NCBI GenBank assembly: GCA_903911455.1
Contig: CAIWDQ010000623.1
Span: 1 to 34,721 of the forward strand
Direction of reading: 5' to 3'
Origin: an uncultured bacterium
Lineage (GTDB): Bacteria > Bacteroidota > Bacteroidia > Bacteroidales > JACABE01
Length of the DNA: 34,721 nt
Within the stretch, counting starts at the first letter, position 1. Each line of letters begins with the position of its first letter. Below the pieces are notes generated by a model that saw only the letters and a list, made by a program, of their open reading frames with translations, was not told the origin of the DNA and did no database searches. Below are positions 18,368-26,680 of this stretch, in pieces. Made by a program: the position numbers and the translations under genes.

Positions 18368-18853
18368 TTATTTAAGATTATCAGCATTAAAAACAAAAGG
18401 AAGCAGGTTTTCAATACCATTAATAATAAGTATTTTACCTGATGCTCCTTTAAGTATTATCTTAATATGTTTTTGTTGTTTATGCTCATACTCAGCCATT
18501 ACCTGACGACAAGATCCGCAGGGCGAAACAGGGATATCTATTTCAAACTTATCAGTATGAGCAGTTATTGCAATAGTTTTCATAGCTACATCAGGATATT
18601 GTGATGCTGCTGCAAACATTGCCACTCTCTCGGCACAAAGTCCTGAAGGATAAGCAGCATTTTCCTGATTACTACCACATATTATCTCACCATTATCTAA
18701 TAAAATTGCAGCCCCAACACAAAATCCTGAGTAAGGAGCATAAGCTTTCTTAGTAGTTTCAGTTGCTTTAGCCAAAAGAGTTTTATCTTCTTCAGATAGT
18801 TGATCTAAAGATAGATACTCTTCATAACTTATTTTAATTTCTTTAGTATTCAT
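18368..18853 (-). CDS. cdd: Cytidine deaminase
   Basis: YAPYSGFCVGAAILLDNGEI, GSNQENAAYPSGLCAERVAMF, VSPCGSCRQVMAEY. Confidence 0.95.
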   Translation of the reverse strand: MNTKEIKISYEEYLSLDQLSEEDKTLLAKATETTKKAYAPYSGFCVGAAILLDNGEIICGSNQENAAYPSGLCAERVAMFAAASQYPDVAMKTIAITAHTDKFEIDIPVSPCGSCRQVMAEYEHKQQKHIKIILKGASGKILIINGIENLLPFVFNADNLK

Positions 18854-19080
18854 GTTTTTAGATACTGAAATATTTGTCCCAAAATTACTAATAATTATTG
18901 ATTAATTATGAATAATTATTAATGTTTTATTCTTATTTAAATTAGTTCTAATTATAAAGTGATTTAATTGTCTAGTAAATAAGTTATCAACTTTAAGTAA
19001 TATAAAAGTTGTTATCATAAAATATATCGAAACTAAAAAGAGTGATGCTATGTGTTTATATTATAAGCTATTGGTATAAT

Positions 19081-19332
19081 AAAAAAACGTTGCGGATGGG
19101 TAAAACAACTTTGCACCTACATAAAACAACTTTGCGCCTACCTTAAACAACTTTACTCCTTGGTAAAACAACTTTGATTCTGACTAAAACAACATTCCAT
19201 CTGCAAAAAAGAACTTTGATTCTAACTTAAACAACTTTACACCTAAGTTAAACGACTTTACTCTTCTATAAAATAACATTACACCTTCAAAAAAGAACTT
19301 TGATTCTACCTAAAACAACTTTACACTAATAT
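19081..19332. repeat. 21-bp tandem array, 12 units, no indels (array 2)
   Basis: aaaacaactttgcacctacat / aaaacaactttgcgcctacct / taaacaactttactccttggt / aaaacaactttgattctgact / aaaacaacattccatctgcaa / aaaagaactttgattctaact ... exact 21-bp register for 252 bp. Confidence 0.95.
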
Positions 19333-19415
19333 TTCATAGTTTCTTATTATAATAAATACTAAAAAAGGCTGCCGGAATCCCCAACAGCCTTCTCATTTAA
19401 TACAAATCAATCACA

Positions 19416-21335
19416 CTATTTAATTACAACCATCTTTTTAGTTGTTGTACTTTTATCAGTTTTTAAACTATAGAAATAAGTTCCACTAGCAAAGGCATTC
19501 AGATTAATTTCAATAGAATGATAACCTGCTGCTACTCTTCCTTCATTAAATGTCTTAATTTTATTACCTAAAAAATCATAAATATCAATATTTACAGTCT
19601 CAGTTTTCTTAAGTTCATAAGATATCCTTGTAGTATTAGTAGCCGGATTAGGCATGTTCTGATATAAAATTGCATTGGTTAGATTATATTCATTAATATT
19701 ACTTGGAGGACCGGTATAAAATCTAATCATAGCTGGAGCAGTTCCTTTAGGATAATAATACCAGGTGTTATCAGTATCAAAGATATACATACTATAATCA
19801 GGCTGAGGAATTGTACTACTTCCAACTGCTAACCAAACACTATCACTACCCCCAAAAGCTTGCAAAGCCACAAAATAAACTGAATCTTTTTGAAGCTTAC
19901 AATTTGTATAATTATTAAAGTATAAATTTATTTCATGAGGATTATCACCAATAGTATGTACAATTTCGTTAGCTTGAATAAAATGATAATCAGTTTCTGC
20001 AACTACAGTTTTGCTTTGTCCCCAACCCCTATATAATATAGCCTTTATTGGAGCATTAATTGTAGTTCCTTCTCCTATTATTACACCGATTGATTTTGCC
20101 CAAAAGCCAGGATATTCTGCATTCACCTCAACCAGATTTGCGAACTGATAAGCATTCACACTTGATCCATTTACTCCATTCCATCTTCGGTAACCATTAT
20201 AATAATTGTTATCTCTCGAGTAAAGCCCTTGATAATAATTGTTAACTACTAAAGATAAAGTGTCTTTATATGGAATTTGACTAATTGAATCACTTACGAC
20301 CTTTATAGCATATTTATATGTTCCTATGGTACTTAAGGTATCAATATCTACGTAAGTAGTATCAGTAATAATTATAGGTAAGGAATCAATATTAGCAGAG
20401 GTTCCGGTTTTAGAATTCGTTAGATCTTTAATTATTAGTTTAACATTCTTCTGAGTAGCTCCTCCGGTATTCGTAAAAGAAGCCTGCATTGTAACCGGAT
20501 AGCTTTGTCCCGAAGGAAATTTAGTATAGCCACTCCACATTGCAGGAGATTGTGCTGCAAAACCACCCCATAACTCACTAAATTCTATGCGATTGCTAGG
20601 GGCGTCTTCAATAGAAACATCATCTATCATCCATCCATAACCACCACTGTATTGTGCTCCACTTGAGGTAGTAGCAGGTGCAATAAATCTAAATCGTATC
20701 CATACCTGAGCCTTATTACCTGCCCACGGAGTAATATTAAATTCTTTGATTCCATATGCATATTTATTAGCATTGCCATTAGCAGTAATGTCAGGATTTG
20801 CTAATACTTTATACCATGTTACATTATCATTACTTACCTCAATAAGAGTGGTGTCATGATTATATGCTTTATATAACTGATAGAATTTAAGACTTACAGC
20901 ATTATGACCAAGAGTATTGATAGGAGTAGAATTCGTTAGTTTAGAGTTCTCATATCCATAGGTGGAATTTACAAGATTAGTGATCCCATCAAAATAAAAT
21001 ACTCCCTGATTTGCAGTTGGGGATAACATATAAGTAGAAGATCCTACATATTGTTTAAAATAAGTTGAAGCATGGGCAGTATCCTGTATCCATGTCCATT
21101 GAGTAGATAATGTCCCTGATTCGTTTGCAACTGTCCACCCTGATGAAGAACTCATATTTGATGACCAGATTACTGCCCTTGTTTGATTTACATTCTTTAC
21201 AAAATAATGATCAAGGTTTTGATAAGTATTCTTTTCAATCCCTGAAAACTTAACAGGAGCAGGTGATACCTGTTGTCCATTTGTAATAATACTACTAATA
21301 ATTAAAAGTATTATAACTGATAAAAATTTTTTCAT
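19416..21335 (-). CDS. Secreted protein with T9SS type A C-terminal sorting domain
   Basis: Signal peptide; MAM/lectin-like GYGWMIDDVSIED; C-terminus LYQNMPNPATNTTRISYELKKTETVNIDIYDFLGNKI...GTYFYSLKTDKSTTTKKMVVIK. Confidence 0.9.
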   Translation of the reverse strand: MKKFLSVIILLIISSIITNGQQVSPAPVKFSGIEKNTYQNLDHYFVKNVNQTRAVIWSSNMSSSSGWTVANESGTLSTQWTWIQDTAHASTYFKQYVGSSTYMLSPTANQGVFYFDGITNLVNSTYGYENSKLTNSTPINTLGHNAVSLKFYQLYKAYNHDTTLIEVSNDNVTWYKVLANPDITANGNANKYAYGIKEFNITPWAGNKAQVWIRFRFIAPATTSSGAQYSGGYGWMIDDVSIEDAPSNRIEFSELWGGFAAQSPAMWSGYTKFPSGQSYPVTMQASFTNTGGATQKNVKLIIKDLTNSKTGTSANIDSLPIIITDTTYVDIDTLSTIGTYKYAIKVVSDSISQIPYKDTLSLVVNNYYQGLYSRDNNYYNGYRRWNGVNGSSVNAYQFANLVEVNAEYPGFWAKSIGVIIGEGTTINAPIKAILYRGWGQSKTVVAETDYHFIQANEIVHTIGDNPHEINLYFNNYTNCKLQKDSVYFVALQAFGGSDSVWLAVGSSTIPQPDYSMYIFDTDNTWYYYPKGTAPAMIRFYTGPPSNINEYNLTNAILYQNMPNPATNTTRISYELKKTETVNIDIYDFLGNKIKTFNEGRVAAGYHSIEINLNAFASGTYFYSLKTDKSTTTKKMVVIK

Positions 21336-21452
21336 ATTCTTTGTATTTAAATTGTAATTATTATTCTATTTCCCAATGTAGATATAATAGTGTAAAATTA
21401 CTACAATGTGAAGATAAAAACAACAAATAATAAAAGAAAATGAAAAGAAATC

Positions 21453-21485
21453 AGTTAACGGTAATTTATGAAAAGTTAACGGTAA
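21453..21485. repeat. Direct repeat AGTTAACGGTAA x2, 21-bp spacing
   Basis: Copies at 21453-21464 and 21474-21485, upstream of the T9SS gene. Confidence 0.6.
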
Positions 21486-21492
21486 AATTGCT

Positions 21493-21520
21493 GTAGGGAC
21501 ATTACATGGAATGTCCCTAC
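21493..21520. repeat. Perfect 11-bp stem palindrome GTAGGGACATT-acatgg-AATGTCCCTAC
   Basis: Three bp past the stop of the TonB-dependent receptor. A truncated copy (GTAGGGACATTCCATGGAAT) is at 1296-1315. Confidence 0.8.
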
Positions 21521-21523
21521 GGA

Positions 21524-23950
21524 TTAAAATTCAATTATAAAACCTAATGAAGGTGTGAAATTAGAACTTTGATTTTCTAATATCATAGGAATGCCATTGC
21601 TGCCATCAGGTTTCAAAGCATTGCCATCAGTAGTGGCAAAGCCTGAGTTGTCTGCTTTTCTTTTAAAAGTATAAGTAGGAATTCCGGCATTACTTAACAT
21701 TAATACATTGGTAAAGTCTAAATAAAAGTCATAACTAATATGTTTAGCATAGAATTTTTTATCAATACGAAAATCTATTTCTTTATAAGGAGTAAGTTTT
21801 AATGAGTTTAAATGGGTGTAATCTAATATCCCCACACCTGTTGTTACATAATTTTGTTGCGAACTTTGCATATCAAATGGTGTATAAGGTGAAGCACCTG
21901 TTATTCTTACTTTTAATCCTGCCTCCCAGTCTTTCCCAAATTTCTTACCTAAAATACATGATAACAAATGGCGGGTATCCCAAGCTGAAGAGATATAAGT
22001 ATTAGTAGTACCTGTAAACTCACTCCAGAATAGAGTATATGAAGCTGTTATAAATAAATTTTTAATAAGCTTTTGCTGAACAAATAATTCAAAACCATAG
22101 GCACGACCTTTACCAGTACTTAATGTTTTTTCGTTGCCTATTGCACCAAAGTCTCCTCCTTCATTAGCTATTGAAATTCCATCACGAGATGAGACAGGAT
22201 AATTACTGTATTGTTTATAAAAGGCTTCTGTAGTTATACGTAATGAGTTTGTCGGGTTATATTCTAAGCCTGTTACAAAATGATTGCAAAAGATATAATC
22301 ATTGTCTTTGTTAACAAAATCATTAAAATCATTTTTAAAACCTAATATAGTATAAATTGGTATCTTTGCATACCTTCCAACACTTGCATTTACATTCCAC
22401 TTTGAATTTAAAGCATAAGAAAGAGCCACTCTAGGTGATAGATTTTGTAAGAAGTTATTCCCATTAGTCATAAAGGTATTTCCATCAGTTCTAATCCCTA
22501 AGGTAACTGAAAGTTTATCATCAAGTAATTTCTTATTTAATGAAGCAAAAGCTCCGTACTTAAAGAACTCAAGAGCTGTATTAAAATTAAGATTATATCC
22601 CGGAACTAATATATTTCCTGCGCTGTCAGTAATAGTTTTACGTAGTACTGCAAAAGTAGTATTGTTATATTCTACATATTGAGCCATAGCGCCATAACTA
22701 AGCTTCCAGCCATCCATCATTCTAACTACATCAAACCGAAGTTTGTTTTCAATCTCCTGTGATGTAGTTTTGAGTGTTCTTTTACTTTCATCATTTTGCT
22801 GAGCATCTTCAAACTGATCCAGACGATTGTTAAACATATTTCTACTTAAAGATAAATCCCAATAACCTTTATTTAAAAGATGTTTTAAACTCACACCCAT
22901 AGTATAAGTCCATTGATTTATATTAGGATAAGCCCTTAATACATATTCTTTTTCGGGTGTAGAATTCTTAGGCACACCAAAACTAAAATCATCAATTGCT
23001 CCTAAACCAATAGATGTTAAGGTAGTTTTAGGATCAATCTTATAAGTTATCTTATATTGAAAGTCCCAATAATTAGGACGAATAGGTAAATCAATTGCTT
23101 GAAATAAATACTGAAGATACGAACGACGGGCCGATGCCATATAAGTTACTTTATTACTTATAGGTCCATCTAAAGTCAAAGCAAGTTCGGTACTGCTCAA
23201 TCTAATATTTCCTTCTGTTTTATAAGGATTTCCTTCTTTTTGTTTAAATTGTAGGACAGAAGAAAGTGCATTGTCATATTTAGCATTAAAACTACTACTG
23301 CTTAAAGTAACATCGTCAATAAAAGATACATTAAGAATCCCTGCAGGACCTCCTGCACTTCCTTGTGTTGCAAAATGATTGATCTGAGGTACTTCAATGC
23401 CATCAAGATAATATACATTTTCGTTGGGGGCGCCTCCTCTTATAATAATATCATTCCTAAAGCCGGCTGTAGCAGTGGTTCCACTTACGCCCGGTAATAC
23501 TTGTACTACTTTAGAAATGTCGAAGTTACCTCCCGGATTACTCTTAATCTCTTCGGCTGTCATACTTTGAACCGATAGAGGAGTTTCAGTTTGTTTACCA
23601 TAAGTATTAGCAGTAATAGTAACTTCCTTTAAGTCTTTAGACATTGATTCCATCTCAGCATTAATACTGATAGAATTACCTGTCCCTACAATAATATTAT
23701 AAAGTGTTAATGGTTTATAACCAATAAGCTGGAATTTGAGATTATAACTCTTTGGTGTGATGTCTGTGATCTTAAATTTCCCATCTATATCCGCAACAGT
23801 ATTATAACTTGTGTTTTCAATAGAAATGATGGCTCCCGTCAATATTTCCTGTGTTTCCCTATCTTTCACAGTTCCGTAAATAGTACCAGTCTTCTGGGCA
23901 AATATATTTAGTGATAATACGATAAGTGTTATTAAAATTATATGTTTCAT
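21524..23950 (-). CDS. TonB-dependent receptor with carboxypeptidase-regulatory-like N-domain
   Basis: GTVKDRETQEILTGAIISIENTSYNTVADIDGKFKI, plug SNPGGNFDISKVVQVLPGVSG...RNDIIIRGGAPNENVYYLDGIEVPQINHFATQGSAGG, C-terminal beta-barrel. Confidence 0.93.
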   Translation of the reverse strand: MKHIILITLIVLSLNIFAQKTGTIYGTVKDRETQEILTGAIISIENTSYNTVADIDGKFKITDITPKSYNLKFQLIGYKPLTLYNIIVGTGNSISINAEMESMSKDLKEVTITANTYGKQTETPLSVQSMTAEEIKSNPGGNFDISKVVQVLPGVSGTTATAGFRNDIIIRGGAPNENVYYLDGIEVPQINHFATQGSAGGPAGILNVSFIDDVTLSSSSFNAKYDNALSSVLQFKQKEGNPYKTEGNIRLSSTELALTLDGPISNKVTYMASARRSYLQYLFQAIDLPIRPNYWDFQYKITYKIDPKTTLTSIGLGAIDDFSFGVPKNSTPEKEYVLRAYPNINQWTYTMGVSLKHLLNKGYWDLSLSRNMFNNRLDQFEDAQQNDESKRTLKTTSQEIENKLRFDVVRMMDGWKLSYGAMAQYVEYNNTTFAVLRKTITDSAGNILVPGYNLNFNTALEFFKYGAFASLNKKLLDDKLSVTLGIRTDGNTFMTNGNNFLQNLSPRVALSYALNSKWNVNASVGRYAKIPIYTILGFKNDFNDFVNKDNDYIFCNHFVTGLEYNPTNSLRITTEAFYKQYSNYPVSSRDGISIANEGGDFGAIGNEKTLSTGKGRAYGFELFVQQKLIKNLFITASYTLFWSEFTGTTNTYISSAWDTRHLLSCILGKKFGKDWEAGLKVRITGASPYTPFDMQSSQQNYVTTGVGILDYTHLNSLKLTPYKEIDFRIDKKFYAKHISYDFYLDFTNVLMLSNAGIPTYTFKRKADNSGFATTDGNALKPDGSNGIPMILENQSSNFTPSLGFIIEF

Positions 23951-24187
23951 AGTGGTTTCAATTGACCCATTTAAACATACTTTTTACTAAAATGTTCACA
24001 GGATAATCTTTGTATAGACCTTGAATGCAAAGTCTCATTAAATAAAAAAACCGTCATTGCGAGCCCAATACTTTCAGCATACCAAATGAAATTAAAAACC
24101 TGACAAACATTAAAAATCAACTGTATTGATTAATAAAATAATTTAATATTAAATTTTAACAAAGTGTTAATTAAAAAAAAGATAGTA

Positions 24188-24455
24188 GTTTAAAGTTTCA
24201 AACACCTCCATTTTCAAAAAATATACTGTTTGAAAGTTTCAAGTACTCTTTATTTCAAAAAATATACTGTTTGGAAGTACCAAGTACCATCTTTTTCAAA
24301 AAATATAGTGTTTGAAAGTTTCAGGTAGTATTTTTTTCAAAAAATAAAATGAGAAAAAAGTTTCAAGTACCATCTTTTTCAAAAAATGTATTGTTTGAAA
24401 GTTCCAAGGTGTCCATATTTCAAAAAATACTATAGTTGAAAGTTTCAAAGTGTCT
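24188..24455. repeat. ~41-bp degenerate tandem array, 6 units plus partial (array 3)
   Basis: Unit GTTTGAAAGTTTCAAGTACCATCTTTTTCAAAAAATATACT, unit lengths 40-42 bp, containing the dyads TTGAAAgTTTCAA and TTTTTcAAAAA. Confidence 0.9.
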
Positions 24456-24529
24456 ATATTTATTTATCAATGTCTGGCGAAAGTACTCACAGCTTTATAA
24501 AAATATATTTTCATTAGTTAGTAGTTTTT

Positions 24530-24560
24530 TTTGTATTATATAAATAATGTCGTATCTTTG
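24530..24560 (+). promoter_or_regulatory. Promoter of beta-barrel gene 1 (TTTG - 19 bp - TATCTTTG)
   Basis: TTTG 24530-24533 and TATCTTTG 24553-24560. Confidence 0.5.
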
Positions 24561-24586
24561 TTCTCTTATTAACAAATATATTACCC

Positions 24587-25231
24587 ATGAAAAGAAAAAC
24601 ATTATTTATTATCTGCCTGATGATAATCAGTTTGCAGCTAACAGCCCAAAGCAAGAAGTTTTATATTGGCTTGATGGGCTCTACAGATTTTTATTATCCT
24701 AAATTTGAAAGCTCATATCAGATTAATACTATTCAAAGAGATCTGGGTTTCCATTATGGTGTTACTATACAATATAATATAAGTGAGAAGTTGTCTATCA
24801 AAACTGGATTAAACTATTCTACTTTCAATTATAAAGTTATAACTAGTTATTTTGATCCAAAATATGGTTTTGGTGGTCATGAGGACAGTTTAAGTTTTAG
24901 GAATTGGAATATTCCAATTATGCTAAAATATTCATTATTTTCAGAAGGTAATTTTAAAATTACTCCCTCTTTAGGATATGTTATTAGTTTTTTAAAAGGT
25001 AATCGTTCATCTTTTTACGTATTTTCATACTCTTTAGATTCAAATAAAGATTATAAATTAACTATGCATTCGACCCAGTTTAATTTAGGCTTAGAATATT
25101 TAATTAAAGATAAAATCCTCATCACCTTAGAGCCCTATATTAATTGGAACTTTACCGAGATAGATGCCATTCTTTATAAAAAGAATACCATTTCCTTTGG
25201 CGAGATATTAAGTATTAACTATAAATTTTAA
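24587..25231 (+). CDS. Outer membrane beta-barrel protein (tandem paralog 1)
   Basis: Signal peptide MKRKTLFIICLMIISLQLTAQ; FNLGLEYLIKDKILITLEPY ... EILSINYKF. Confidence 0.85.
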   Translation: MKRKTLFIICLMIISLQLTAQSKKFYIGLMGSTDFYYPKFESSYQINTIQRDLGFHYGVTIQYNISEKLSIKTGLNYSTFNYKVITSYFDPKYGFGGHEDSLSFRNWNIPIMLKYSLFSEGNFKITPSLGYVISFLKGNRSSFYVFSYSLDSNKDYKLTMHSTQFNLGLEYLIKDKILITLEPYINWNFTEIDAILYKKNTISFGEILSINYKF

Positions 25232-25244
25232 ACACAATATTATT

Positions 25245-25940
25245 ATGAAAAGAAAAATATTAATTAGTATCTGCCTGTTGATATTCAGTTTGCAGATAAA
25301 AGCGCAAGATCATAAGTTTTATTTAGGTATAATGAGTTCTATGGATTACTATAAATTTCAAAGAGATGATTATTCAATCACTTCCTCGAATGATACTTAT
25401 TTGGGATATCATTTGGGAATAAAAGCCCAGTATGATATTAATAAGAAGTTCTCGTTAAGAAGTGGAATTGATTACTCAAAAATAGTAATTAAGTTTGATT
25501 ACACAGGATTCTTGCCAATTGATGCTGCAGACCCATTGCTTATGAATGATCCTAAAAACACAATAGATAAAAGTTATTTTCTTCATATTCCATTAATGGC
25601 AGGTTATACTATATATAAAAAAGGGGGCTTTAGATTCACTCCTTCTTTTGGATATATATTAAATATTAAACTAACTAGTAGGGTAAATACTACTTTAATT
25701 ACATATGATGCACAAAAAAACGCATATATTGAAACACCTCAGTTTACAGTATATAACAATCTGCTTACGTATCATTCGTTGCAGCTAAATTTAGGTTGCG
25801 AATACATGCTTGGCAAGAAATACCTTATCACCTTCGAGCCCTATTTAAACTACATCATTGATAAAAATAATTCTTATCTAAATATATTAAGTTCGCCATT
25901 TACCTTTGGCGGAATAGTAAGTGTTAATTATAGATTGTAA
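25245..25940 (+). CDS. Outer membrane beta-barrel protein (tandem paralog 2)
   Basis: Signal peptide MKRKILISICLLIFSLQIKAQ; LNLGCEYMLGKKYLITFEPY ... GIVSVNYRL. Confidence 0.85.
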   Translation: MKRKILISICLLIFSLQIKAQDHKFYLGIMSSMDYYKFQRDDYSITSSNDTYLGYHLGIKAQYDINKKFSLRSGIDYSKIVIKFDYTGFLPIDAADPLLMNDPKNTIDKSYFLHIPLMAGYTIYKKGGFRFTPSFGYILNIKLTSRVNTTLITYDAQKNAYIETPQFTVYNNLLTYHSLQLNLGCEYMLGKKYLITFEPYLNYIIDKNNSYLNILSSPFTFGGIVSVNYRL

Positions 25941-25951
25941 ATATTGTTATT

Positions 25952-26620
25952 ATGAAAAGAAAATTATTAATAACTATCTGCCTGTTGATATTCAGTTTGC
26001 AGATAAAAGCACAGCATCATAATTATTATGTTGGCTTAATGTCATCCGTAGATTTTTATAATTATTATTACAACTCGTATGGTAATTTTCATGAAAACAT
26101 TGAAAATAATTTAAGCTATCATTATGGTTTAAAGTTGCAATTTGATGCTAATAATTGGTTTTCGCTACGACAGGGAATATATTTCTCAAGGGTTGCATAT
26201 AGATATGATGATCCATATTTTGGCACAATATATCAAAGTAATCCACTTCAAACTGTTCCCACTTATTATATAATTAAAAATTACTTTATAAATATTCCTT
26301 TTATGGCTGGCTTTACTCTATTTTCAGAAAAGGATTTTAAATTCACGCCTTCAATAGGTTTAATATTAAATATAAATAATAGTTCAAGTTTTACTACTTA
26401 TTATCCTACATATACAACTAACTATACTGATAATTATAATGATATTTCTATTTCTGTTCAACTTAATTTAGGGTTTGAATATTTATATAAAGATAAATTC
26501 CTTTTTACTCTTGAACCTTTAACAACTTTTAAATATGGTAACGAAATAAATAATGGCAATATAATATCTACACCCCGGAATTTTGGAATAATGCTTAGTG
26601 TAAATTATAAATTATTATAA
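25952..26620 (+). CDS. Outer membrane beta-barrel protein (tandem paralog 3)
   Basis: Signal peptide MKRKLLITICLLIFSLQIKAQ; LNLGFEYLYKDKFLFTLEPL ... GIMLSVNYKLL. Confidence 0.85.
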   Translation: MKRKLLITICLLIFSLQIKAQHHNYYVGLMSSVDFYNYYYNSYGNFHENIENNLSYHYGLKLQFDANNWFSLRQGIYFSRVAYRYDDPYFGTIYQSNPLQTVPTYYIIKNYFINIPFMAGFTLFSEKDFKFTPSIGLILNINNSSSFTTYYPTYTTNYTDNYNDISISVQLNLGFEYLYKDKFLFTLEPLTTFKYGNEINNGNIISTPRNFGIMLSVNYKLL

Positions 26621-26644
26621 GTACTTATTTTAATTTATACTTTC

Positions 26645-26680
26645 TATTGCCTATTGCCTAATTTCGTAATTCGTAATTTT
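26645..26680. repeat. Degenerate ~7-bp tandem tract at the 3' end of the PgpH-like gene
   Basis: TATTGCC TATTGCC TAATTTCG TAATTCG TAATTTT. Confidence 0.65.
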
